NCBI GenBank assembly: GCA_045593725.1
Contig: JAZNXE010000028.1
Span: 1 to 64,000 of the forward strand
Reading direction: 5' to 3'
Length of the DNA stretch: 64,000 nucleotides
From: HGM12713 sp045593725
GTDB lineage: Bacteria > Bacillota > Clostridia > Oscillospirales > CAG-272
The notes under the pieces were generated by a model. That model saw nothing but the letters and a program-made list of their open reading frames with translations, had not been told where the DNA came from and searched no databases. The position numbers were made by a program, and so were the translations under genes. Positions 15,997 to 23,851 of the stretch are shown in pieces; within the stretch, counting starts at the first letter, position 1, and each line of letters opens with the position of its first letter.

Positions 15997-16039
15997 TTAC
16001 GGCAAGGCTTAGGGCGTAATTTTCAGGGAAAGGACATTT

Positions 16040-16792
16040 ATGGAACTTGTACTGCTTACGGCTCTGGGAGTCGGCGGAGCTACCGTTATAGGAGCTTTGA
16101 TAGGCTTTGCGTTTAAAAAAATATCACACGGCTTTTCTGACGTGGTTCTTTCCTTTGCCGCGGGAATTATGCTGGCGGCAGCTGTGCTCGGACTTATAAT
16201 ACCATCTCTTGAGCACGGGGGAGAATTTGGTATTCTTATAACAGTAGCAGGAATATTTGCGGGAGCTATCTGCCTTAATCTTATAGATAAGCTGGTGCCT
16301 CACCTGCACAGACTTGCGGGAATAGAGCCTGAGAGCCACAACAACGCCAATCTTGGCAAGATACTTCTCTTTGTCAGCGCCATAGCGATACACAATCTCC
16401 CCGAGGGCATTGCCGCGGGGGTTGGCTTCGGCGCGGGAGATACGGCGGGAGCGCTGGTCATAGCGGGAGGAATAGCCCTTCAGAATATCCCCGAGGGAAT
16501 GATAATAATATCTCCTATGATATCGGCGGGAGTAAAGCCCGTCAGAGCACTTTCTCTGGCTATGCTTACGGGATTGTTCGAGGTCATAGGTACGCTTGTG
16601 GGCTATTTTGCTGTAAGCCTTGCGTCCTTTATCCTGCCATTTGCCCTTGCTTTCGCGGGCGGAACTATGCTTTACGTAATAAGCGACGAGATGATACTCG
16701 AAACTCACCCTCACGGAAGCGAGAGAGGGGCGACCTATGCTCTGCTGGTGGGCTTCTGCGTGATGATGGCTACCGACGTTCTGTTCGGATAA
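16040..16792 (+). CDS. ZIP-family divalent metal transporter
   Basis: A 250-residue membrane protein with about eight hydrophobic segments, of the ZIP family (ZupT-like), which imports Zn2+, Fe2+ or Mn2+ into the cytoplasm. The two metal-site motifs are HNLPEG (118-123) in helix 4 and QNIPEG (148-153) in helix 5, with conserved helix-breaking glycines. The loop before helix 4 is short and has a few histidines (PHLHRLAG, ESHNN). It lies 43 bp after the pfk gene and could share its transcript; a terminator follows. Which metal it carries cannot be decided from sequence. Confidence 0.9.
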   Translation: MELVLLTALGVGGATVIGALIGFAFKKISHGFSDVVLSFAAGIMLAAAVLGLIIPSLEHGGEFGILITVAGIFAGAICLNLIDKLVPHLHRLAGIEPESHNNANLGKILLFVSAIAIHNLPEGIAAGVGFGAGDTAGALVIAGGIALQNIPEGMIIISPMISAGVKPVRALSLAMLTGLFEVIGTLVGYFAVSLASFILPFALAFAGGTMLYVISDEMILETHPHGSERGATYALLVGFCVMMATDVLFG

Positions 16793-16835
16793 TATTTAGA
16801 GCGATTATTATTGCTGCCGTATTTGTAATACCTGA

Positions 16836-16869
16836 AAAATTGTTTTGAGGAAGCTTGAAACAATTTTTT
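16836..16869 (+). terminator. Terminator after ZIP gene
   Basis: AAAATTGTTT (16836-16845) pairs with AAACAATTTT (16858-16867) around a 12-base loop, ending in TTTTTT. Confidence 0.7.
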
Positions 16870-16930
16870 GTTTATAAAAGATATTTTTGGGGAAAATATT
16901 TACAACGAGATAACGTAAGAGAGGTTTTAT

Positions 16931-17926
16931 ATGAGAATAGCTTTTTTTGATGCCAAGCCCTACGACAAGCCTTCATTTGAAAAATTCGGAAAAGAGAATG
17001 GGGTTGAATTCAAATATTTTGAGACCAAGCTAAACGAGGACACCGTTGACCTTGCAAACGGCTTTGACGGGGTCTGCGTTTTTGTGAACGACACCGTAAA
17101 CGCCGCGGTTATAGACCGCCTTTGCGAAAAGGGAATAAGAATAGTAGCTCTCAGATGCGCCGGCTTTAACAATGTTGACCTGAGGCACGCCAAGGGCAGG
17201 GTGCATCTTTTGAGAGTTCCCGCATACTCGCCCTACGCCGTGGCGGAGCACACTATGGCTATGCTTCTCACCTCGGTGCGGCGTATTCACAAGGCGTATA
17301 TCCGCACGAGAGATTTTAATTTCAGCCTTTCGGGAATGACGGGCTTTGACCTTCACGGAAAAACCGTGGGAGTTATAGGAACGGGACGTATAGGCAGGGT
17401 ATTTATAAACATCTGCCGCGGCTTTGGAATGAAGATTTTGGCTTACGATAAATACAGAGCCGAGGGGTTAGACAACGGTGATACGGTAAGATACGTGGAG
17501 CTTGATGAGCTTTTCAGAAAGAGTGATATCATATCTCTCCACTGCCCTCTTACAGAGGAGACCTATCACATAATTGATGCCGCTTCTCTTGATAAGTGCA
17601 AAAAGGGCGTGGTGATACTCAACACCTCGAGGGGCGCGCTTGTGGATGCCGAGGCTCTCTTGGCGGGGATAAAGTCAAGAAAGGTAGGAGCTGCCTGTCT
17701 TGATGTTTACGAGGAGGAAAGCGAATTCTTTTTTGAGGACTTTTCGGGGCATATACTGGAGGACGACACGCTGGCAAGGCTTATCTCAATGCCAAACGTG
17801 ATAGTAAGCTCACACCAAGCCTTTCTTACCGAGGAGGCGCTGGAGAATATTGCCGAAACAACTGTGAAAAATATCCTTGATATAACTAAAAACGGAAAAT
17901 GCGACAATGAGATATTGATAGACTGA
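16931..17926 (+). CDS. ldhA: D-lactate dehydrogenase / D-2-hydroxyacid dehydrogenase
   Basis: A 331-residue NAD-dependent D-2-hydroxyacid dehydrogenase, most like fermentative D-lactate dehydrogenase (pyruvate + NADH to D-lactate). The Rossmann motif VIGTGRIG covers about 148-155. Catalytic residues are Arg 234 (NTSRGALVD), a Glu in DVYEEE near 261-263, and His 295 (SSHQAFLT). The region RCAGFNNVDL (75-84) and the YSPYAVAEHTMAML block are typical of the D-LDH subgroup. Length is standard. It is monocistronic, ends at a strong terminator, and regenerates NAD+ in fermentation. Confidence 0.9.
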   Translation: MRIAFFDAKPYDKPSFEKFGKENGVEFKYFETKLNEDTVDLANGFDGVCVFVNDTVNAAVIDRLCEKGIRIVALRCAGFNNVDLRHAKGRVHLLRVPAYSPYAVAEHTMAMLLTSVRRIHKAYIRTRDFNFSLSGMTGFDLHGKTVGVIGTGRIGRVFINICRGFGMKILAYDKYRAEGLDNGDTVRYVELDELFRKSDIISLHCPLTEETYHIIDAASLDKCKKGVVILNTSRGALVDAEALLAGIKSRKVGAACLDVYEEESEFFFEDFSGHILEDDTLARLISMPNVIVSSHQAFLTEEALENIAETTVKNILDITKNGKCDNEILID

Positions 17927-17950
17927 CAAGTAATAAGACAAATAAAAAGC

Positions 17951-17993
17951 AACCGCTTTTGCTACGGTTAAATAGTAGCGAAAGCGGTTTTTT
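17951..17993 (+). terminator. Terminator of ldhA
   Basis: AACCGCTTTTGCTAC (17951-17965) and GTAGCGAAAGCGGTT (17975-17989) pair, one G-T wobble included, followed by TTTTC. Confidence 0.85.
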
Positions 17994-18111
17994 CATAGAG
18001 ATTTTAATTTTTACGCGCTTTTTCCTGCCTTATCATATTCTATTTCAAAAAGCAAGGACTCATGAGAAGATATAAAATATTTTAAAATTTGTCAAAAATT
18101 TCATCTTTAGG

Positions 18112-18341
18112 TTGAAAAGTCCAAAAGTGTGTGATATAATATTAAGGTAGGCTTGTGTAAAAAGCCAGAAGTTTGTTTATAAGGAAGATGACGGGATGAA
18201 TGCTGACGGCTGTCGAATGTGCGATTTCAGGAATATAATAATAAGGGAAGGGCGTTTTCTGCCATAGCCTTACTTTGAGCTGTATCTGAGCGGCTCTTGC
18301 TTTTTGTGGCTTCCTTTCCCTATGAGAGGAGGTCATTTTTT
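18112..18341 (+). promoter_or_regulatory. Promoter and 195-nt structured leader of mgtE
   Basis: TTGAAA (18112-18117), 17-bp spacer, TATAAT (18135-18140); transcription should start near 18147. About 195 nt precede the mgtE ATG. Within it AAGGTAGGCT (about 18144-18153) can pair with AGCCTTACTT (about 18267-18276) with two mismatches, closing a roughly 130-nt domain, and smaller hairpins lie inside. Mg2+ transporter genes are often preceded by the M-box riboswitch, but I do not find its conserved core here. The leader is thus a candidate regulator of unknown class. Confidence 0.45.
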
Positions 18342-19742
18342 ATGGAGAACAATATTTACGAATTTGAGGACAGAAGCTATCGTTTAGCGATACTTTCCGC
18401 AATTCGCGGTGACAACACCGACGAGGTGCTCAGGGAAATACTTGCGGATTATCACGACAACGATATAGCAGCCGTGCTTGAGGAGCTGTCAAGTGAGGAA
18501 CTCGACAGACTTCACAGGGTGCTCGGAAGCGAGGGAATGTCCGAGGTCATTACCTTTTCGGATGACGCGGGAGAGATACTCTCGGAGATGGATGCCGACG
18601 AGGCGGCGGATATCATCGAGCAGATGGATGCCGACGAGGCACTTGAGGTCCTTGAGGACCTTGACGAGGAAACGAGAAACGAGGTCCTTGAGCTTATTGA
18701 GGATGAGGTCAAGGAGGAGATAGAGCTTATCTATTCCTATGGTGAGGATGAATTTGGAAGCGTTATGAGCACCAATTTCATTGCTATCCGTAAAAGCCTC
18801 ACGGTAAAGGGAGCTATGCGCGCGCTTATAGCTGCCGCACCCGAAAACGACAATATATACACCATTTTCGTAACCACCGATGAGGATGAGTTTTACGGAA
18901 CCATAGACCTTAAGGAGCTTATCATAGCCAGAAGCGACAAGCCTCTGGAGGAGCTGATATATACCACCTTCCCCTACGTTTACGACAAGGAGAGTATATC
19001 CGAGAATATTGAGCGCATACGCGGATATTCCGAGGATATAATTCCCGTGCTTTCAAAGGAGGGAAATAAGCTCATAGGAGTCATTACCTCAAAGGATATA
19101 ATCGAGATAGTGGATGCCGAGCGTCAGGATGATTACGCAAAGCTGGCGGCGCTGTCCTCTGAGGAGGAGAGCGACGAGTCTATCTTCAAGAGCATGAGAA
19201 AGAGAATACCGTGGCTCATAACGCTTTTGTTTCTCGGTCTTGCGGTGTCTGCCGTGGTCGGACTTTTCGAGGGAGTTGTAAAGGAGCTTCCACTTATAGT
19301 GTCCTTCCAGTCGCTCATACTCGGAATGGCTGGAAACGTGGGAACTCAGTCCTTGGCTGTTACTGTACGCGCCCTCAGCGCTGAGGAGCTTAATACGAGA
19401 AAGCAGCTTGGATTTATATTCAAGGAAACCAGAGTAGCCTTTGTTAACGGATTGCTCATAGGATTCTTCTCCTTGATAATAGTGGGCGGATATCTTTGGC
19501 TTATCGGGGGACACACTCTTGCTCTTGCTGTTACTACTGCCGCCTGCGTAGGCGCGGCGCTGTGGTTCGCTATGACTATATCGGGTCTTACGGGCGCGGC
19601 GATACCTATGCTTTTCTACAAGGTGGGAATAGACCCTGCCATAGCATCGGGACCGCTGATAACCACGGTTAATGACCTTGTTGCGGTGTTCAGCTATTAC
19701 GGACTTGCGTGGGGACTGCTCCTGCGGTTTGGAGTCAATTAA
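18342..19742 (+). CDS. mgtE: Magnesium transporter MgtE
   Basis: A 466-residue Mg2+ channel. Domains: N-terminal superhelical domain (about 1-140) with repeated acidic SEMDADEAADIIEQMDADEA stretches, two CBS domains (about 140-260, including FVTTDEDEFYGTIDL and VLSKEGNKLIGVITSKD), a connecting plug helix, and five transmembrane segments from about residue 285, with the pore signature GMAGNVGTQSLAVTVRAL. In the family, cytosolic Mg2+ bound by the N and CBS domains closes the pore. ATG 18342 is preferred to an upstream frame opening because GAGAGGAGGT precedes it. First gene of a probable mgtE-metG-gpsA-tatD transcript behind a long leader. Confidence 0.95.
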   Translation: MENNIYEFEDRSYRLAILSAIRGDNTDEVLREILADYHDNDIAAVLEELSSEELDRLHRVLGSEGMSEVITFSDDAGEILSEMDADEAADIIEQMDADEALEVLEDLDEETRNEVLELIEDEVKEEIELIYSYGEDEFGSVMSTNFIAIRKSLTVKGAMRALIAAAPENDNIYTIFVTTDEDEFYGTIDLKELIIARSDKPLEELIYTTFPYVYDKESISENIERIRGYSEDIIPVLSKEGNKLIGVITSKDIIEIVDAERQDDYAKLAALSSEEESDESIFKSMRKRIPWLITLLFLGLAVSAVVGLFEGVVKELPLIVSFQSLILGMAGNVGTQSLAVTVRALSAEELNTRKQLGFIFKETRVAFVNGLLIGFFSLIIVGGYLWLIGGHTLALAVTTAACVGAALWFAMTISGLTGAAIPMLFYKVGIDPAIASGPLITTVNDLVAVFSYYGLAWGLLLRFGVN

Positions 19743-19802
19743 GAAAAATAATGCTTTGCGGAAGATTTATATAAGTATTTTGAAATTTGAAAGGTGATAA
19801 AA

Positions 19803-21764
19803 ATGAAGGAGAAGTTTTATATTACAACAGCCATAGCCTACGCGTCAAGAAAGCCTCACTTTGGTAATACCTACGAGGTGATAATGACCGATGCTGTGGC
19901 AAGATATAAGAGAGCGAGGGGCTATGACGTATATTTCTGTACGGGAACAGACGAGCACGGTCAGAAGATAGAGGACCTGGCGAATGCGGCGGGTATCACG
20001 CCCAAGCAGTACGTTGACGGCGTAGCGGGTGAGATAAAGGGTATCTGGGATAAAATGAATACCGGTTACGACTACTTTATCCGCACTACCGACGACTATC
20101 ACGAAAAGACGGTGCAGAAGATATTCAAAAAATTCTACGGTCAGGGAGATATATACAAGGACAAGTACGAGGGCTGGTACTGTACCCCCTGTGAGTCCTT
20201 CTTTACCGAAACTCAGGCGGCGGAGGGAAAATGCCCCGATTGCGGCAGAGAGGTGCAGAGAGCAAGTGAGGAGGCATACTTCTTCAGAATGAGCAAGTAC
20301 GCCGACAGACTTATGGCGTATATTGACGAGCACCCCGAGTTTATCGAGCCTGAGTCGAGAAAAAAGGAGATGGTAAACAATTTCCTTAAGGCGGGACTTC
20401 AGGACCTTTGCGTGTCCAGAACCTCCTTCAAGTGGGGAATTCCCGTGGATTTCGACGATAAGCACGTGGTTTACGTATGGCTTGACGCACTTACAAACTA
20501 TATTACCGCTCTTGGCTATGACGCGGACAAATCTTATGAGGAGCAGTCCGAGCATTTCAAGAAATATTGGCCCTGTGACGTTCACGTTATCGGTAAGGAT
20601 ATTCTTCGTTTCCACACCATTTATTGGCCTATATTCCTGATGGCGCTTGACATTCCGCTTCCAAAGAAGGTGTTCGGACATCCTTGGTTCAACTTCGGCG
20701 TTGAAAAGATGTCAAAATCCCGCGGAAACGTAATATATGCTGATGCTCTCGCCGATAGATTTGGAGTTGACGGCGTAAGATACTACGCTCTCTCCGAGAT
20801 GCCATATAACTCTGACGGAAGCATAACCTACGAGTCGGTCATCAAGAGATATAACACCGACCTTGTAAACAATATGGGTAACCTTGTAAAGAGGACCCTT
20901 GATATGCAGAAGAAGTACTTTGACAAGACAGTTCAGGCGCCCACCGCGGCAGATGCCCTTGACGGGGAGCTGAAGGCGGCGTGCCTTAAGGCATACGAGG
21001 GTATGACCTCAAATATGGATGGCTTCCGCATAGCGGACGCCATTGAGTGCGTATTCGAGATGTTCAACAGAGCGAACAAGTACATTGATGAAACGATGCC
21101 TTGGGCGTTGGCTAAGGATGAGTCAAAGAGAGAAAGACTGGGTACAGTGCTTTATAATCTCCTTGAGGCTATCCGTTGGGGCGCGGTAATGCTTCAGCCT
21201 ATCATTCCCGATACGGCGGCAGAAATACTTGAAAAGCTGGGTACGGATGCTTGCGGCTTTGATACCATAGGCAGCGAGGACAAATTTGGAGCTATTGCGG
21301 CAGGCAGCCAGGTGGGTGACTCCAGAGTTATGTTCGCGAGAATAGACGAGGCGAAGCTTCTTGCCGAGCTCGAAGCCGAAATGGAGGCTCAGAGAGCGGC
21401 GGCAGAGGCGGCTTCGGCAAGACCTGAAAAGCCCGAGGGCTGCGCCCTCATAGGCATTGAGGACTTTATGGGCGTTGAGCTTCGCACGGCTCAGGTAGTG
21501 GCTTGCGAGCGTGTTCCAAAGGCAAAGAAGCTCCTTTGCTTACAGCTTGACCTTGGATATGAGAAGCGTCAGGTGGTTTCGGGTATAGCTAAATTCTACG
21601 CTCCCGAGGACCTTGTAGGCAAAAAGGTTATAATCGTGGCAAATCTCAAGCCAGCAAAGCTTTGCGGAATTGATTCCGAGGGTATGATACTGGCAAGCGG
21701 CGAGGAGCAGATAAGAGTGGTATTCCTTGCCGAGGATACTCCTCTGGGCGAAAGGATACGTTAA
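19803..21764 (+). CDS. metG: Methionyl-tRNA synthetase
   Basis: A 653-residue class I aminoacyl-tRNA synthetase charging tRNA-Met. The HIGH motif appears as PHFGN (18-22); a Phe and Asn variant, in line with the PHIGN form I know from Clostridia. The zinc knuckle has C127/C130 (CTPC) and C144/C147 (CPDC). KMSKS is intact at 302-306 (EKMSKSRGN). After the anticodon-binding domain a C-terminal EMAP/Trbp111-like tRNA-binding domain (about 550-653: GVELRTAQVV, VVSGIAKFYAPEDLVGKKVI) is fused, as in dimeric enzymes. ATG 19803 follows GAAAGGTGAT; a GTG at 19794 lies inside that site. It starts 60 bp after mgtE and ends 3 bp before gpsA. Confidence 0.95.
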   Translation: MKEKFYITTAIAYASRKPHFGNTYEVIMTDAVARYKRARGYDVYFCTGTDEHGQKIEDLANAAGITPKQYVDGVAGEIKGIWDKMNTGYDYFIRTTDDYHEKTVQKIFKKFYGQGDIYKDKYEGWYCTPCESFFTETQAAEGKCPDCGREVQRASEEAYFFRMSKYADRLMAYIDEHPEFIEPESRKKEMVNNFLKAGLQDLCVSRTSFKWGIPVDFDDKHVVYVWLDALTNYITALGYDADKSYEEQSEHFKKYWPCDVHVIGKDILRFHTIYWPIFLMALDIPLPKKVFGHPWFNFGVEKMSKSRGNVIYADALADRFGVDGVRYYALSEMPYNSDGSITYESVIKRYNTDLVNNMGNLVKRTLDMQKKYFDKTVQAPTAADALDGELKAACLKAYEGMTSNMDGFRIADAIECVFEMFNRANKYIDETMPWALAKDESKRERLGTVLYNLLEAIRWGAVMLQPIIPDTAAEILEKLGTDACGFDTIGSEDKFGAIAAGSQVGDSRVMFARIDEAKLLAELEAEMEAQRAAAEAASARPEKPEGCALIGIEDFMGVELRTAQVVACERVPKAKKLLCLQLDLGYEKRQVVSGIAKFYAPEDLVGKKVIIVANLKPAKLCGIDSEGMILASGEEQIRVVFLAEDTPLGERIR

Positions 21765-21767
21765 GCT

Positions 21768-22736
21768 ATGAAGGTAGTTGTTATCGGATGCGGAAGATGG
21801 GGCTCGCTTATAGCGTGGTACCTTGACAGTATAGACCGCGGACTTGATGTTACTCTATGCGGCAGACCCAGCTCTCCCCACATGCAGAGATTTTTGCAGA
21901 CGCGGAGAAACGATTTGCTGGAGCTTCCCCAGAGTATATCCCTTTCTACCGACTATTCCTGCGTAGAGGATGCCGATATTATAGTCATATCGGTTGCTTC
22001 TCAGGCATTGGACAGCCTTATGGGTCAGCTTTGTGATTATGGGCTTGAAAATAAGATTTTCGTGCTTTGTATGAAGGGCCTTGAGATAAGCACGGGAAGA
22101 CGGCTCTCGCAAATAGCGGAAAGCAGATTATCCCCCACTAACAAGGTAGCGGTGTGGCTCGGTCCCGGACACGTTCAGGAATTTTACAGCGGTATTCCTA
22201 ACTGTATGGTTATTGACAGTAGGCACGAGGATATAAAAAAGCTTCTTGTTGAAACATTCTCAAGCCGACTTATACGCTTTTACTACGGTAAGGATATAAT
22301 AGGCAACGAGGTCGGCGCGGCGGCGAAGAACGTAATAGGTATAGCCGCTGGTATGCTTGACGGACTTGAGCTGTCCACGCTCAAGGGTGTACTTATGTCC
22401 AGAGGAACAAGAGAGGTAGGCAGACTTGTAAGAGCTATGGGAGGCAATGAGATATCGGTATACGGTCTTTGCCATCTGGGCGATTATGAGGCAACCGTCT
22501 TTTCGCGCTTTAGCCATAACAGACGTTATGGGGAGGCGTTTATCAAGGGAGAGGACTACGGAGAGCTGGCTGAGGGCTATTATACCGTAAAGGCTATGAT
22601 GCTTCTTAAGGAGCAATACAAGGTGGATATGCCTATATGCGAAGCGGTATATGCCATGCTTTATGAAAACGCTGATGCCAAGGATACTATAAGTAGGCTT
22701 TTTGAAAGACGGACAACCGAGGAATTTTATAGATAA
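21768..22736 (+). CDS. gpsA: Glycerol-3-phosphate dehydrogenase [NAD(P)+]
   Basis: A 322-residue Rossmann-fold dehydrogenase that reduces dihydroxyacetone phosphate to sn-glycerol 3-phosphate for phospholipid synthesis. Visible motifs are VVVIGCGRWGS (nucleotide binding, 3-13), VISVASQALDSL, a WLGPGH block in place of the usual GPS/FA sequence, and GNEVGAAAKNVIGIAAGML containing the catalytic Lys. The chain is a little divergent from textbook GpsA (CMKGLEISTGRRL for the KG motif), so a paralogous role is possible. It lies 3 bp after metG and 17 bp before tatD, in one operon. Confidence 0.8.
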   Translation: MKVVVIGCGRWGSLIAWYLDSIDRGLDVTLCGRPSSPHMQRFLQTRRNDLLELPQSISLSTDYSCVEDADIIVISVASQALDSLMGQLCDYGLENKIFVLCMKGLEISTGRRLSQIAESRLSPTNKVAVWLGPGHVQEFYSGIPNCMVIDSRHEDIKKLLVETFSSRLIRFYYGKDIIGNEVGAAAKNVIGIAAGMLDGLELSTLKGVLMSRGTREVGRLVRAMGGNEISVYGLCHLGDYEATVFSRFSHNRRYGEAFIKGEDYGELAEGYYTVKAMMLLKEQYKVDMPICEAVYAMLYENADAKDTISRLFERRTTEEFYR

Positions 22737-22753
22737 ATTTTTAAAGGATGGAT

Positions 22754-23542
22754 ATGTTTTTCGATTCACACGCTCATTATTATGACGGCAGATTTTACGG
22801 CGAGGAGAATCCTCAGGGAGCTGAGGCTCTAATACGGGAGCTGTTTGACAGCGGATTGCTTGGTATAATAAATATAGGTACAAACCCCAAGAGCAATATC
22901 CTTGCGGTAGAGCAGGCGAAAAAATTCCCCTGTATGTACGCCGCCGTAGGTATCCATCCCACGGATATGGCGGATATCCGTATGTCCCTTGAGGATATGA
23001 TAGAGTCGGTAAAGCGGCTTGCGGAGAACGTCGAAAACAAGGTGGTTGCCATAGGTGAGATAGGGCTTGATTACTACTGGGAGCCATACGACAAGAAAGC
23101 GCAGATGACCTGCTTTGAGGCACAGCTGGAGCTGGCGCGCCAGCTTTCCTTGCCTGTGATAATACACGATAGAGAGGCGCACGGAGATTGCTTTGACACG
23201 GTGTTAAAATACCCCGACCTTAAGGGTGTATTCCACAGCTACAGCGGGAGTGCCGAGATGGCTACCGAGCTTATAAAGCGAGGATGGTATATATCCTTTT
23301 CGGGGGTTGTGTCATTCAAAAACGCCTCAAGGATAAAAGAGGTGGCTAAGGTGGTTCCCGACGAAAGAGTGCTTATTGAAACAGACGCGCCCTATCTTGC
23401 GCCCCATCCCTTCAGAGGTAAGATAAACCACTCGGGAAGGCTGATACATACGGCAGAGGCTCTTGCCGAGGTGAGAGGGTGCACTGTGGAGAAGATAGCC
23501 AAGATTACGAGGGAAAACGTAAGAGCGCTTTTCGGAGTATAA
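22754..23542 (+). CDS. tatD: TatD-family metal-dependent hydrolase/DNase
   Basis: A 262-residue TIM-barrel hydrolase of the TatD family, with 3'-5' exonuclease or phosphoesterase activity on DNA in studied members. Metal ligands: FFDSHAHYYD near the N-terminus, AIGEIGLDYY, PVIIHDREAH, GVFHSYSGS, and LIETDAPYLAP with the C-terminal Asp. Two in-frame ATG codons, 22748 and 22754, are possible; AAAGG ends directly before 22748, so 22754 with a six-base spacing is preferred. Last gene of the metG cluster, where tatD commonly sits; a terminator follows. Confidence 0.92.
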   Translation: MFFDSHAHYYDGRFYGEENPQGAEALIRELFDSGLLGIINIGTNPKSNILAVEQAKKFPCMYAAVGIHPTDMADIRMSLEDMIESVKRLAENVENKVVAIGEIGLDYYWEPYDKKAQMTCFEAQLELARQLSLPVIIHDREAHGDCFDTVLKYPDLKGVFHSYSGSAEMATELIKRGWYISFSGVVSFKNASRIKEVAKVVPDERVLIETDAPYLAPHPFRGKINHSGRLIHTAEALAEVRGCTVEKIAKITRENVRALFGV

Positions 23543-23596
23543 TTCGGCGGGAAGTAATATTGTGTTATACCGCGCATAAAATGTAATAGAAACAGA

Positions 23597-23637
23597 AGGC
23601 TTCTATTCCTTGCTTTTTGAGGAATAGGAGCCTTTAT
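23597..23637 (+). terminator. Terminator of the mgtE-tatD operon
   Basis: AGGCTTCTATTCC (23597-23609) pairs with GGAATAGGAGCCT (23621-23633), then TTATTT. Confidence 0.8.
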
Positions 23638-23706
23638 TTGTAAAAAATCAACAAAAACAGTGGCGAGATTTCTATATTTCAAACGGCAAAAAAAGAATAA
23701 AAGCTA

Positions 23707-23735
23707 TTGCAAATGACATTTAAATATTGTATAAT
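23707..23735 (+). promoter_or_regulatory. Promoter of the EF-G-like gene
   Basis: TTGCAA (23707-23712), 17-bp spacer, TATAAT (23730-23735). Leaves a leader of about 110 nt. Confidence 0.65.
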
Positions 23736-23851
23736 AAAGGAAAGGTTTGGTCAAAAAGACCAACAAAACGAGTTTTCCTTTTAAAAAATTGGCTAACTTG
23801 TTAAAAATATATTATTTTTTCGCGAAACGCGGAAGTAAGGAGGAACATCCA

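Noticed and set aside
18144..18341. M-box riboswitch ahead of mgtE
   Set aside because: The conserved M-box core words were not found; kept only as an unclassified leader.
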